Assembly (NCBI GenBank): GCA_900110595.1
Contig: FOEZ01000021.1
Coordinates: 1-64,000, forward strand
Length of the DNA stretch: 64,000 nucleotides
Origin: Arthrobacter sp. OV608
GTDB taxonomy: Bacteria > Actinomycetota > Actinomycetes > Actinomycetales > Micrococcaceae
Direction: 5' to 3'
The position numbers and the translations under genes are program-made. Shown here piece after piece: positions 35,465 through 44,427 of the stretch. The notes below the pieces were generated by a model, which was not told where the DNA came from, did not search any database, and worked only from the letters and a program-made list of their open reading frames with translations. Every line of letters starts with the position of its first letter. Positions within the stretch are counted from its first letter, which is position 1.

Positions 35465-36766
35465 TTATTTGCCGATGGCGGCCTTACTTTCGCTGAGCCA
35501 TTGTTCCGCCGCCTTTTCAGGCGTCAGCCGCTTGAACAGGACTTCAGTGTTGATGCGGGCCGTGATCTCGGAGACAGCAGTGGATCCCGTGGGTCCGATG
35601 AAGGTGGGGGCAAAGTCCATCTTCCCGATCGCATCAATGTAGTCCGCCTCCACCTTGCCCTGCGGCGTCAGCAGGTCCTTGATGGCCGTGCGCATTTCAG
35701 AGTTGCTGGGGACCCCGCGGTCGCTCTGGATGATTTTGGCGGCTGACTCGTTGTTCACCAGGAAGCTGACCAGTTTCGCGGCAGCGTCCGTATGCTTGCT
35801 CCGGGCGGAGATGGTGTAGAACTGTGAGGACTGCAGCCAGATCCCCGGGGTGGGGTTTTCGCCGGGAAGCTTGAGCAGCTTCAAATCCGCGCCCGATGCC
35901 TTGCTGAGCGCGGACAGCGAGTTGCTCCAGGTGAGCATCATGGCTGCTTTGCCCATGCCCATCAGGGTCTGCTCCGTACTCACGTTGAGCTTCTCCACTG
36001 TCTCGGACGCACTGGGCGCAGCGCCGGACTCGCTCAGCCTCAAGCTGTAATCGAAATAGTCCTGGACCGTTTCCTGGTCCAGTCCGAGCCGGCCGTCCTG
36101 GGTGTACAGCGACTGGCCGTGCTGCCGGGCGAAGGCGTCCAGCGAATCGTGGGTGAGGACCGTTGCCGTTCCGTACGTGCCTTTGGGGCTCTTGGCGGTT
36201 ACGTCCGAGGCGACCTTCGCGAAATCGTCCCAACTCCATGTGCTGTCATCCGGAATGGCAACCCCGGCGGCCTGGAAGACCGCAGGGTTGGCGACGATTG
36301 ACAAGGCATTGGCGCCGGTGGATACGCCGTACTGCTTCCCTTGGACCTGGCCGTTCTCCAGCGCGCCCTGGTCCATCTTTGACAGGTCCAGGGAACCACT
36401 GACCTTGCTGAGATCCAGGAGAGCCCCCCGGTTGGCGTATTCGGCCGGATAAGCCCCGCCCATGGTGATCACGTCGGGGGCATCATTGGCCGCTACCTGC
36501 GTTGCCAGCTTGTCAAAGTACCCGCCGATGTCCCCGTATTCGGGCTTGACCTTGATGTTGGGGTTGGCGGCCTCGAATTCGGCGATGGCTTTGTTGGTCA
36601 GCTCCGCCCGCCCTGCGTTGCCCCACCAGGAGAAACGGATTTCAACAGGGCCGTCCTCAGGCTGGTTGGATGGGGCGCTGGAGCATCCTGCAGTGACGCC
36701 CAGAAGGCCCAGTGCAGTGAGCATTGCGACGGATTTACGGATTCTTCCTAAAACTTTACGCGTCAT
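35465..36766 (-). CDS. Sugar ABC transporter substrate-binding lipoprotein (orphan)
   Basis: The protein is 433 aa from the ATG at 36764-36766, which begins a normal lipoprotein signal with the lipobox TAGC (Cys near residue 28). The mature part is an extracellular solute-binding protein of family 1 (EIRFSWWGNAGRAELTNKAI; DVITMGGAYPAEYANRG). Such proteins bind oligosaccharides. No permease or ATPase gene is near, so it must use components encoded elsewhere. It is divergent from the glycosidase-like gene, and operator-like palindromes lie between the two. Confidence 0.9.
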   Translation of the reverse strand: MTRKVLGRIRKSVAMLTALGLLGVTAGCSSAPSNQPEDGPVEIRFSWWGNAGRAELTNKAIAEFEAANPNIKVKPEYGDIGGYFDKLATQVAANDAPDVITMGGAYPAEYANRGALLDLSKVSGSLDLSKMDQGALENGQVQGKQYGVSTGANALSIVANPAVFQAAGVAIPDDSTWSWDDFAKVASDVTAKSPKGTYGTATVLTHDSLDAFARQHGQSLYTQDGRLGLDQETVQDYFDYSLRLSESGAAPSASETVEKLNVSTEQTLMGMGKAAMMLTWSNSLSALSKASGADLKLLKLPGENPTPGIWLQSSQFYTISARSKHTDAAAKLVSFLVNNESAAKIIQSDRGVPSNSEMRTAIKDLLTPQGKVEADYIDAIGKMDFAPTFIGPTGSTAVSEITARINTEVLFKRLTPEKAAEQWLSESKAAIGK

Positions 36767-36802
36767 TGGGCAAGCTTCTTCCGGGTCAGAAAGCGATTTC
36801 GT

Positions 36803-36812
36803 GAAACGTATC
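36803..36812. promoter_or_regulatory. Weak LacI-type half-palindrome near the binding-protein start
   Basis: GAAACGTATC resembles the palindrome at 36911-36922 but is imperfect. It lies 36 nt before the binding-protein start and could be a second operator for the same regulator. Confidence 0.25.
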
Positions 36813-36910
36813 AAGGACGCCTGCCGAGGGTCAAGAGGTGGCGCACGAGCTTTAGACGGCCCCAGGGCTTGACAGTCTCAGGCGCAGCGAACAAGGATTG
36901 GAACCGTTCG

Positions 36911-36922
36911 GAAACCGGTTTC
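36911..36922. promoter_or_regulatory. LacI-family operator palindrome
   Basis: GAAACCGGTTTC is a perfect 12-bp palindrome with the central CCGG and flanking GAAA/TTTC typical of LacI-type regulators in actinobacteria. It lies 57 nt before the GTG of the glycosidase gene and about 145 nt from the divergent binding-protein gene. A TTGACA at 36869-36874 upstream may be the -35 of the glycosidase promoter, which would put the operator just downstream of the start of transcription. No lacI gene is in the window. Confidence 0.6.
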
Positions 36923-36978
36923 TAGATGAAGCGCGTTTCCACTCCCCGCCCAGCACCAGCACCGGAAGGGCGTGCAGC

Positions 36979-39243
36979 GTGCACAGCCAAAGCACCACCA
37001 CCCTGCCAGGAATGTCGTCGGCCGGTTCCGCAACCAGCGCCGCCATCGACAGGCAAGCACTCGTCCGGCGCCACAACGTGTGCCAGCGGACCTTGGATCC
37101 CCGAAGCCCGGTCTCCGTAGGCAACGGCGAATTCGCTTTCACCGTGGACCTCACCGGACTCCAGTCACTCCCCGGCGCCTACCCGGTGGGTGCACGGGAC
37201 GAGCTCCCGGCGGGAACCCTGCTGGGCACGCAGGCCCAGTGGGGCTGGCATTCGACACCCCCGGAGCAGCCGTACGGACTCGCCGGTTCCACCGTCCTCT
37301 ACGACTCCCCTCGAGGACCGGTTCCCTACGTGGACATGGTGGGAAACATCGTTAATGACCGGGAAACGGATGCCTCCCGGGCGGAAACGTGGCTCAGGGC
37401 TAACCCCCACCGCCTGGATTTGGGCCGCATCGGCTTCCGGCTGGTGGAGGACGGAACAGAACGCGCAATCACACGGGACGATGTGCGCGACGCCGAGCAG
37501 ACACTTGATCTCTGGACCGGCGTGGTGAGCAGCAGCTTTACCCTGGCAGGCCACCCGGTCACTGTCACCACCGTCTGCCATCCGGACCGCGACGAACTCG
37601 GACTGCGCGTGGTGTCGCCGGCTCTCAGGCATGGGCTCGTGGTGGGCATGGATTTCCCGTACGGTTCCGAGGCCTGGCACGATGCGGCGGACTGGGACCG
37701 CCCGGAGGCCCACACCACTACGCTGGGGGAACCAACGCCGTCCGGACTGCACGCCGGATCCAGCAGCTGGACCATTGCGCGCACGTTGGACGCCGCCCGT
37801 TACGAGGTGGTGGTCACGGGTGACGACCTTACGGTGGAACAGACCGGGCAGCACCGCCTTCGAATAGCTCCCGGCAGCGCCGCCCAGGGCCAGGACCAGG
37901 CCGATGTCATGGACCTTGCCATTGCTTTTATCCCAGCCGGAACCGGCGACTGCATCCCGCGGGGTGACACCGGGCTGTCCCGGGTGGCGGCAAAGCCGGA
38001 CATGGACGCAGGGGCCGGAACCGCCGTCGGCCTTTCACCAGGCAGCGCCATTGCCGACGCCTCGGCAGCCTACTGGCCCCGGTTCTGGTCCTCCGGCGGT
38101 GCCATCGAGCTGGAGGCGGCGGACGATCCCCGGGCGAAGGAGCTGGAGCGCCGGATTGTCCTCTCGCAGTACTTGACCGCCATTAACTGCTCGGGCTCGT
38201 TGCCGCCGCAGGAAACAGGGTTGGTCTGCAACTCCTGGCGGGGCCGCTTCCACCTTGAAATGCACTGGTGGCACGCTGCCCACTTTGCCCACTGGAACCG
38301 TCCCGAGCTCCTGCTGCCCTCCTTACGGTGGTACACGACCGTGCTGGAACCTTCGCGCGCGACTGCCAGGGCCCAGGGCTTCGACGGCGTCCGCTGGCCA
38401 AAGCAGGTTGGCCCGGATGGCAGGGAAAGCCCCAGCCCCATCGGGACATTCCTTATCTGGCAGCAGCCGCACCCCATCCACCTGGCCGAACTGCTGTACC
38501 GGGCAAGCCCCGGCCCTGAGGTGTTGGAGGAGTTCGCGGAGATCGTGTTCGAAACCGCCGCGTTTATGGCCAGCTTCGCCCATCCCACCGCGCGCGGATT
38601 TGAACTGGGGCCCCCGTTGATCCCTGCGCAGGAGAGCTACGGCAGCATCCGAGGCTCAGTCACCAACCCCACCTTTGAGCTCGCGTATTGGCAGTGGGCC
38701 CTTCGGATCGCCGCTGCCTGGCGGGAACGGCTGGGGCTCGAGCCCATCCCTGCCTGGCGGGAGGTGGCCGACGGGATGGTGCAGCCGCGGGTGATCGATG
38801 GCGTCTACGCTGCCATTGACGTGGAGCCGTTCACCATCCGGACCGATCATCCTTCCATGCTTTGCGCACTCGGTGTACTGCCCGAGACTGACCTCATCGA
38901 CAAGGACATTATGCGGGCAACACTGGCGGACGTGCTTGCTGACTGGGACTGGGGCAGCACCTGGGGCTGGGACTACCCCGTCATGGCCATGACAGCGGCC
39001 CGCCTCGGGGATCCGGAGGCTGCCGTGAATGCCCTCCTGATGGACGCAGGCAAGAACACAGTGCTCCCCAACGGACACAACCGCCAGACCGATTCGCTTC
39101 CCCTGTACTTGCCGGGCAACGGCGGGCTCCTCGCCGCCTCCGCACTGATGGCCGCCGGGTGGGATAACGGACCGGACCGCCATGCCCCTGGGTTCCCGCC
39201 CGGCTGGACTGTGGCATGGGAAGGCCTGGTGGCCGCACCATAG
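36979..39243 (+). CDS. Glycosidase-like protein of the six-hairpin type, family not identified
   Basis: The protein is 754 aa from the GTG at 36979, which has GGAAGGG 8 nt upstream; frames from 36898 would include the operator. No signal peptide is visible. The start RHNVCQRTLDPRSPVSVGNGEFAF and TVDLTGLQSLPG recall uncharacterised glycosidase-like proteins in sugar-use loci. The second half (residues about 390-740) has repeated Trp- and His-rich helices such as FHLEMHWWHAAHFAHWNRPE and WGSTWGWDYPVMAMTAARL, as expected for an (alpha/alpha)6 barrel. It probably splits a short oligosaccharide in the cytoplasm. Sugar and CAZy family unknown. Confidence 0.75.
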   Translation: MHSQSTTTLPGMSSAGSATSAAIDRQALVRRHNVCQRTLDPRSPVSVGNGEFAFTVDLTGLQSLPGAYPVGARDELPAGTLLGTQAQWGWHSTPPEQPYGLAGSTVLYDSPRGPVPYVDMVGNIVNDRETDASRAETWLRANPHRLDLGRIGFRLVEDGTERAITRDDVRDAEQTLDLWTGVVSSSFTLAGHPVTVTTVCHPDRDELGLRVVSPALRHGLVVGMDFPYGSEAWHDAADWDRPEAHTTTLGEPTPSGLHAGSSSWTIARTLDAARYEVVVTGDDLTVEQTGQHRLRIAPGSAAQGQDQADVMDLAIAFIPAGTGDCIPRGDTGLSRVAAKPDMDAGAGTAVGLSPGSAIADASAAYWPRFWSSGGAIELEAADDPRAKELERRIVLSQYLTAINCSGSLPPQETGLVCNSWRGRFHLEMHWWHAAHFAHWNRPELLLPSLRWYTTVLEPSRATARAQGFDGVRWPKQVGPDGRESPSPIGTFLIWQQPHPIHLAELLYRASPGPEVLEEFAEIVFETAAFMASFAHPTARGFELGPPLIPAQESYGSIRGSVTNPTFELAYWQWALRIAAAWRERLGLEPIPAWREVADGMVQPRVIDGVYAAIDVEPFTIRTDHPSMLCALGVLPETDLIDKDIMRATLADVLADWDWGSTWGWDYPVMAMTAARLGDPEAAVNALLMDAGKNTVLPNGHNRQTDSLPLYLPGNGGLLAASALMAAGWDNGPDRHAPGFPPGWTVAWEGLVAAP

Positions 39244-39254
39244 CCCTGCCGGAC

Positions 39255-40478
39255 TCAGCGCTGTTTTGCCGCGCCAGGACCCCGGCGCCGGGACGTGCCC
39301 GCGGAGCCATGGTCAGCATGGACCGGAACCTTTCCGGGCTGCACCTGCCGGGCGCCCCAGGTGCCCTTGTCGTGCCCGCTGGATTGTCCTTTCAGGTCGG
39401 CCTCGCGAACTGCGGCCCAGCCGGCAGAGACAAGGTAGACCTGGCTGACCAGGTTGAACCAGATCAGCAGGCCGATGATGATCGCAAACGGTGCCAGGAG
39501 GGGATTACGGCCGGCGCCGGCCAACAGTTCGGTACTGAAGACCTGCAGGATAGTGGTGCCGAATGCTGCCAGGATGGTGCCTTCCAGCAGTGCGCGGCGG
39601 GACAACTTGAGGCCGGCCGCCAGCCGGAACATCACGAGTGCGGTAACCCAGCTCAGCACCAGCGGGACCGCGATCTTGATGGAGGTGGTCAGCGGAGCCG
39701 CCACGGCCTCATCGAGCCGCAGGAAGTCCGCAACCCAGCCGGCCGCCGTGCCAAAAACCAGGGAAGCTCCGGCGCTGATGACCAGGGCGATGCCCAGGAG
39801 CAGGAGGGTGCCGGCGTCGCGCAGCTTCAGCAGAACTGGATTGACCACGAGTGGAGGCAGCTCCATCACTGCGCGCAACCCGTCGCGCAGGCCGGCAATC
39901 CAGCCAAGCGATGTGATGACCGTCACTACCGCTCCAACGAGGGCTGTCCAGCCAAGGCCGTCAGGGTTGAGCAGTTCCTTGGGGTCCACGAGTCCTTCGC
40001 CGCCGTCGACCTTCAGGAGTCCAGGGGCGCTTTGGGCCACGCTGGCGACGATGGTGTCGAGCAGCGCCGGCTGCCCCCGCAGCACCAAACCGGCGATCGA
40101 GAAGCCCGTGGTCAACAGGCCAGTGATGGAGAAAAACATGTTGAAGCCGATGCCTGCGCTCATCAGCGGACCATGCTGGAGCGTGTAGTGCCGGAAGGCA
40201 CGCATCGGGCGGAAGGCGTTGAGCCGTGCCAGTAACCATTGGAACGTCGCCATCAGGGTGGCGAAGAAGCTTCCGCCGGCGCGTCGTGCCTTCCCCAGGT
40301 CCATCCGTTTCTGGATGACGGCAAGCTTCAGCCGGGCCTGTTCAGTGGGGAGGGGCTGTTGTTCAGCCTGCTTCGGGTGCTGTGTCCGGGGCGGCGTCCG
40401 GGAATCGGGTGCCGGCGTCGTTGTCAGTTTCGGTCCCAAAGTCCAGCTCTTCCCGTAGCTGCCAGATGCCGTCCGCAT
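39255..40478 (-). CDS. YhjD/YihY/BrkB family membrane protein
   Basis: The frame gives 407 aa with six hydrophobic segments from about residue 95 on; MSAGIGFNMFFSITGLLTTGFS is the family landmark. The C-terminal 60 residues are hydrophilic. The start is unsure: family similarity begins near residue 45 (EQARLKLAVIQKRMDLGKARR), which lies at or inside the overlap with the upstream ligase-like gene (40363-40478), and an ATG at 40302-40304 would avoid the overlap. Relatives in actinobacteria are inner membrane proteins; YhjD has been tied to LPS export in E. coli, not relevant here. Function unknown. Confidence 0.8.
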   Translation of the reverse strand: MRTASGSYGKSWTLGPKLTTTPAPDSRTPPRTQHPKQAEQQPLPTEQARLKLAVIQKRMDLGKARRAGGSFFATLMATFQWLLARLNAFRPMRAFRHYTLQHGPLMSAGIGFNMFFSITGLLTTGFSIAGLVLRGQPALLDTIVASVAQSAPGLLKVDGGEGLVDPKELLNPDGLGWTALVGAVVTVITSLGWIAGLRDGLRAVMELPPLVVNPVLLKLRDAGTLLLLGIALVISAGASLVFGTAAGWVADFLRLDEAVAAPLTTSIKIAVPLVLSWVTALVMFRLAAGLKLSRRALLEGTILAAFGTTILQVFSTELLAGAGRNPLLAPFAIIIGLLIWFNLVSQVYLVSAGWAAVREADLKGQSSGHDKGTWGARQVQPGKVPVHADHGSAGTSRRRGPGAAKQR

Positions 40479-41064
40479 CGTGCTCGTAGAGTCCCATGCT
40501 AACCACGGGGAAGGTGGCTCTGTAGTTCTTCAGTACCGTTTCGGCCTCATCGAGGCTCTCCGGGGCAACATCGTGGGCGATGGTGACGTGCGGGTGGTAG
40601 GCGAAGGGAAGATCCCGCTGGAGGGGGCCCTGCTGGAGCTTCTCGTGCAGGTCCACGCAGGCCTCGAAACCTTCCTCCACGTTGATGAACACCACCGGCG
40701 AAACCGGACGGAACGTTCCGGTGCCGGCGATGGTGACCATAAAGGGGCTTTGGCGGCGGGCCACGTCCCGGACGTGCTCCCGGGTAGCCTCCCAGTCCCG
40801 GGTAGGCGTGGTGGTCACCAGCGTGATGTGGGCCGGGACCACTCCTGCGAGGGGATCCCCGAAGGAAGCCCGCCAGCGCTGCAGTTCCTCAGCCACCTCC
40901 GGCGGGAAGCCCAGGATGACTCCTACGCTGATATCTTCCGTCCGGGACGGCGCGTGCCCGGCGGCGCCGGTGTCCTCCGCCGGGTCGCCTTGGGGGTTGC
41001 CTCGCCTGCCCTCTGCCCGGATGGAGTGGGAGCCTTCCCTTGCGGTGACTTTGCTGGACGGCAT
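40363..41064 (-). CDS. 2'-5' RNA ligase / cyclic phosphodiesterase family protein
   Basis: The protein is 233 aa from the ATG at 41062-41064, 4 nt after the trpS stop. Two HxT motifs, HITLV near residue 80 and HVTIAH near residue 158, mark the 2H phosphoesterase superfamily, whose members cut or join 2'-5' RNA bonds and cyclic phosphates. The first 45 residues are low complexity. It ends inside the next gene. Its position after trpS suggests a role in RNA but that is inference. Confidence 0.85.
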   Translation of the reverse strand: MPSSKVTAREGSHSIRAEGRRGNPQGDPAEDTGAAGHAPSRTEDISVGVILGFPPEVAEELQRWRASFGDPLAGVVPAHITLVTTTPTRDWEATREHVRDVARRQSPFMVTIAGTGTFRPVSPVVFINVEEGFEACVDLHEKLQQGPLQRDLPFAYHPHVTIAHDVAPESLDEAETVLKNYRATFPVVSMGLYEHDADGIWQLREELDFGTETDNDAGTRFPDAAPDTAPEAG

Positions 41065-41068
41065 GGCG

Positions 41069-42112
41069 CTAGCGGACTCCTGCAAGGGAGAAGGACGGCA
41101 GGAAGCCCATACGTTCATAGACCTGGCCCAGGGTAACCGACGCAATGTCACGGGCGCGCTCGGCGCCGTGGGCCAGCAACCGGTCCAGTTCCGCAGGATC
41201 CGCCATCAGCTCGTTGGTCCGGTCGCGCAGCGGCGTAATGAATTCCACCAGCACCTCTGCCAGGTCAACCTTCAGATGGCCGTACATCTTCCCCTGGTAC
41301 TCCGCTTCGAGTTCGGCGACGGACTTGCCGGTAAGGGAGGAGTAAATGGTCAGCAGGTTCGAGATCCCCGGCTTTTCCTCCTGGTCGAACCGGATATCGG
41401 TACCGGCATCCGTCACGGCGGACTTGATTCGCTTGGCCGCGACCTTGGGGTCCTCAAGCAGTTGGATGGCCCCGTTGGGCGACTCCCCTGTTTTGGACAT
41501 CTTGGCGCTGGGGTTCTGGAGGTCGTAGATCTTGGCGCGTTCCTTCACGATGGTGGCTTCCGGCACCGTGAACGTTGCCCCGAATTTCGTGTTGAACCGC
41601 TGCGCCAGGTTCCGGGTCAGCTCCAGGTGCTGGCGCTGGTCCTCGCCCACCGGCACGAGGTCGGTCTGGTAGAGCAGGATGTCCGCGGCCATCAGGGTGG
41701 GGTAGGCAAACAGGCCCAGGGTGGCGGCGTCAGCGCCGGACTTCTGGGTCTTGTCCTTGAACTGCGTCATCCGGGACGCTTCGCCAAAGCCGGTGATGCA
41801 GTTCAAAGCCCAGGCCAGCTGCGCGTGTTCGGGCACATGGGACTGGACGAAGAAGATGCTTTTGTCCGGGTCGATGCCGGCCGCGATGTATTGGGCGGCC
41901 ACGATCCGAGTCCGCTTGGCCAGTTCTGCGGGATCGAAGTCCACAGTGATGGCGTGCAGGTCCGGAATAAAGAACACGGCATCATACTCGGCTTGCATGT
42001 CCACCCAGTTGCGGACGGCGCCGATGTAGTTGCCCAAGTGCAGGGAATCGGCGGTGGGCTTGGCTCCGGAGAGGATGCGCTTCTTGATGGCAGGGGAAGT
42101 CTGGCTGGTCAT
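41069..42112 (-). CDS. trpS: Tryptophanyl-tRNA synthetase
   Basis: The 347-aa class I synthetase has the HIGH-like motif (PTADSLHLGNYIGAV near residue 17) and the KMSKS-like motif (SAKMSKTGESP near residue 200). It charges tRNA-Trp. Length matches bacterial TrpS. It lies 19 nt after xth, and is likely co-transcribed with the ligase-like gene that follows. Confidence 0.97.
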   Translation of the reverse strand: MTSQTSPAIKKRILSGAKPTADSLHLGNYIGAVRNWVDMQAEYDAVFFIPDLHAITVDFDPAELAKRTRIVAAQYIAAGIDPDKSIFFVQSHVPEHAQLAWALNCITGFGEASRMTQFKDKTQKSGADAATLGLFAYPTLMAADILLYQTDLVPVGEDQRQHLELTRNLAQRFNTKFGATFTVPEATIVKERAKIYDLQNPSAKMSKTGESPNGAIQLLEDPKVAAKRIKSAVTDAGTDIRFDQEEKPGISNLLTIYSSLTGKSVAELEAEYQGKMYGHLKVDLAEVLVEFITPLRDRTNELMADPAELDRLLAHGAERARDIASVTLGQVYERMGFLPSFSLAGVR

Positions 42113-42131
42113 GGGGAGGAAACCTTCTGGC

Positions 42132-42974
42132 TTAGAGCTGGTAGTCCACTACAAGCGGGGCATGGTCGGAGAAGCGGGTGTCCCACGAGGCTGCCCGGTC
42201 AACAACGGCGGAGATGGCACCGGCCGCCAGTTCCGGTGTGGCCAGGTGGTAGTCGATGCGCCAGCCGGTGTCGTTATCGAATGCTTTCCCGCGCTGGGAC
42301 CACCAGGTGTAGGGCCCGTCGACGTCCCCGGCAAGGTTGCGGTGGACGTCCTGCCAGCCGATGTCCTCCCCGAAGAAGCGGTCAAAGTACGCCCGTTCTT
42401 CCGGCAGGTGGCCCGCTTTTTTCACGTTGGCCTTCGAGTTCCGGATGTCCCTGGGCGTGTGGGCCACGTTGAGGTCCCCTACCACGAGGGCATGGTCGCT
42501 GTGCTTGGTGAGCTCCGGCAGGCGGGTGCTCATCGCGTCCAGGAACCGGAATTTGTCGTCCTGCTTGGGGGTCCCCACTTCGCCCGAGTGGACGTAGGCG
42601 CTGGCCACCGTGAGCTGGACAGGGCGTCCGGCTGCATTGGCGAAACGGAAGTCCGCCTCCACCCAGCGGCCCGCCGTCGCGAAGTAGTCGTCGCCAATGC
42701 CGTTGCGGGTTTCCAGCGGCTCCTCGCGTGAGGCGATGGCGACGCCGGCCCGGCCTTTGGCTTCTGCCTCGGCGTGCAGGATGTGCCAGCATTCGCCCAG
42801 CAACTGGCCGACGATGGCGTCAGGCGCCCGGACTTCCTGAAGGCAGAGGATGTCCACTTCGCGCGGCTCCAGCCACGCCGCCATACCGTTCTTGTAGGCA
42901 GCCCGAAGGCCATTGACGTTGACGGATGCGATGCGAAGGTGGTCCTTCTTCAATGCCGAGCTCACCCGCTCCAC
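42132..42974 (-). CDS. xth: Exodeoxyribonuclease III
   Basis: The 280-aa protein belongs to the ExoIII/AP endonuclease family. The conserved segments are SVNVNGLRAA near residue 18, the metal-ligand Glu in CLQEVRA near residue 46, GDLNVAHTPRDI near residue 165 and the C-terminal SDHAPLVVDY. It cuts at abasic sites and degrades DNA from 3' ends in base excision repair. Start is GTG at 42972-42974 or a second GTG at 42963-42965. It begins 1 nt after the stop of the upstream two-TM gene. Confidence 0.93.
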   Translation of the reverse strand: MERVSSALKKDHLRIASVNVNGLRAAYKNGMAAWLEPREVDILCLQEVRAPDAIVGQLLGECWHILHAEAEAKGRAGVAIASREEPLETRNGIGDDYFATAGRWVEADFRFANAAGRPVQLTVASAYVHSGEVGTPKQDDKFRFLDAMSTRLPELTKHSDHALVVGDLNVAHTPRDIRNSKANVKKAGHLPEERAYFDRFFGEDIGWQDVHRNLAGDVDGPYTWWSQRGKAFDNDTGWRIDYHLATPELAAGAISAVVDRAASWDTRFSDHAPLVVDYQL

Positions 42975-42975
42975 T

Positions 42976-43533
42976 CTAGTCGATGATGGTTCCGGTGACC
43001 GGCTCCCCGCTGCCGGAGGACTTGATCATGTCCCGGGCGTTCGTAGCGGTGATCTCGATGGTTTCCAGGGCCCGGCTGATGGTGTCCTGGTTGGCGGCAG
43101 CGCCCTTGGCACGCTCCTCCTCCACTACACGGATCTGCACCTGGACGATCTTGAAGGAGTGGTCCAGCTTGAGGTCTCGGACCTCGTCCGCCTGGCTGCG
43201 CTCGGCAACAACCCGGGTACCGCCCTGGTCCGCGCCGGCATAGGGGCCGCGACCTGCCGCCGTCGTGAAGGCATTTTGGGCTTCGGTCAGCTTCGCGCCG
43301 GCTTTTTTGGCGGCCTTCTGGATGCTGAAGACCACGAAGGAGGCAAGGGCCAGCCAGAAGAAGGCGATGACGGCAACCACCCAGCCCACGACGTCGTTCT
43401 GGTTGGCTGCGAAGATCACTGCCACTACGAACGCGGTGACGAGGACCATCAGTCCCGGCCCGCTGATGCGGAACATGGAGAATCCGCCCCTGGCGGGTTT
43501 GGAGGATGACCTGGAGCTGCCCAAAGATTGCAT
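42976..43533 (-). CDS. Two-TM protein of unknown function
   Basis: I do not recognise this 185-aa protein. A basic, Ser-rich head of about 25 residues precedes two membrane helices (about 26-42 and 47-68) joined by the short loop NQNDV. The remaining 115 residues are hydrophilic, with a charged stretch (VRDLKLDHSFKIVQVQIRVVEEERAK) that could form a coiled coil. The C-terminal part should lie in the cytoplasm with the head. It is the first gene of the run to xth and trpS. Confidence 0.75.
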   Translation of the reverse strand: MQSLGSSRSSSKPARGGFSMFRISGPGLMVLVTAFVVAVIFAANQNDVVGWVVAVIAFFWLALASFVVFSIQKAAKKAGAKLTEAQNAFTTAAGRGPYAGADQGGTRVVAERSQADEVRDLKLDHSFKIVQVQIRVVEEERAKGAAANQDTISRALETIEITATNARDMIKSSGSGEPVTGTIID

Positions 43534-43593
43534 GCACCCATTCTCTCAAACGCCCGGGCATGCTCCCGCCGCGTTCCACCCCCGGCGAACGGG

Positions 43594-44427
43594 CTACTTC
43601 AGGAAGAGGTGCCGCAGGCGCACGGTGGTGAGCAGCATCCCGGCGGCGGTCATTACCAGGTAGTAGCCGATATGGATGGGCGTGGCCGCCGTGAAGGTAC
43701 CTACACTGATCTGCCGGAGCAGTTCCACCCCGTGCCACAGCGGCATGGCCTGGATGAGCCACTGGATGGCCTGCGGGTAGACACTCAGAGGGTAGAACGT
43801 GGCACTGAACAGGAACATGGGCAGCATGATGAAGTTGATCCAGTCCATCTGCTGGAAGGTCTTCAGGAAACTCGTGATCCCCATTCCGATGCCGGCAAAC
43901 CCGAACGCGATCAACACCGACGCCGGAATCATCAGCAGGGCCCATGGCGTGGTGATCAGGCCCATCACGCCCATCACTGCCGTGAAGCCCAGGGCATAGA
44001 GCAGTCCGCGCAGCAGGGCCAGGAAGATCTCGCCCAGCGCAACATCCAGCGGTCCCAGCGACGTGTACAGCATCCCCTGGTAGAGCTTGGCGAAGTTCAT
44101 CTTGAAGAACACATTCCAGGTGGAGTCGTAGACCGCGCCGTTCATGGCCGAGACAGCAAGCAGGGCCGGGGCGATGTACGCGGCATAGCTGATCTCCCCG
44201 CCGCCCGGCCCCTGCACCGATCCCACAATCGCGCCGAGCCCCACTCCCATGGAGACCAGAAACAGGACCGGCTCGAAGAAACCGGAGAGCATCACCAGCC
44301 AGTTGGTGCTCCTCGTGGCCAGGAGCCCACGCGAAATCACGGCCTTGGCGTTGCGCGAGTACAACGGCCCGAACGTCCTGTTGCGGGCCGCCTCCGCGGC
44401 GCCCTTGACGGACGCTCCGGCGCTCAT
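43594..44427 (-). CDS. ABC-2 type exporter permease (second; NodJ-like)
   Basis: The protein is 277 aa from the ATG at 44425-44427, which overlaps the preceding permease stop (the longer frame is a shadow of that gene). It has six membrane helices and sits in the ABC-2/NodJ family (LGPLDVALGEIFLALLRGLLYAL; FSATFYPLSVYPQAIQWLIQ). It pairs with the permease at 44424-45284 and the ATPase at 45277-46254. Substrate unknown; relatives export lipids, drugs or lipo-oligosaccharides. Confidence 0.9.
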   Translation of the reverse strand: MSAGASVKGAAEAARNRTFGPLYSRNAKAVISRGLLATRSTNWLVMLSGFFEPVLFLVSMGVGLGAIVGSVQGPGGGEISYAAYIAPALLAVSAMNGAVYDSTWNVFFKMNFAKLYQGMLYTSLGPLDVALGEIFLALLRGLLYALGFTAVMGVMGLITTPWALLMIPASVLIAFGFAGIGMGITSFLKTFQQMDWINFIMLPMFLFSATFYPLSVYPQAIQWLIQAMPLWHGVELLRQISVGTFTAATPIHIGYYLVMTAAGMLLTTVRLRHLFLK

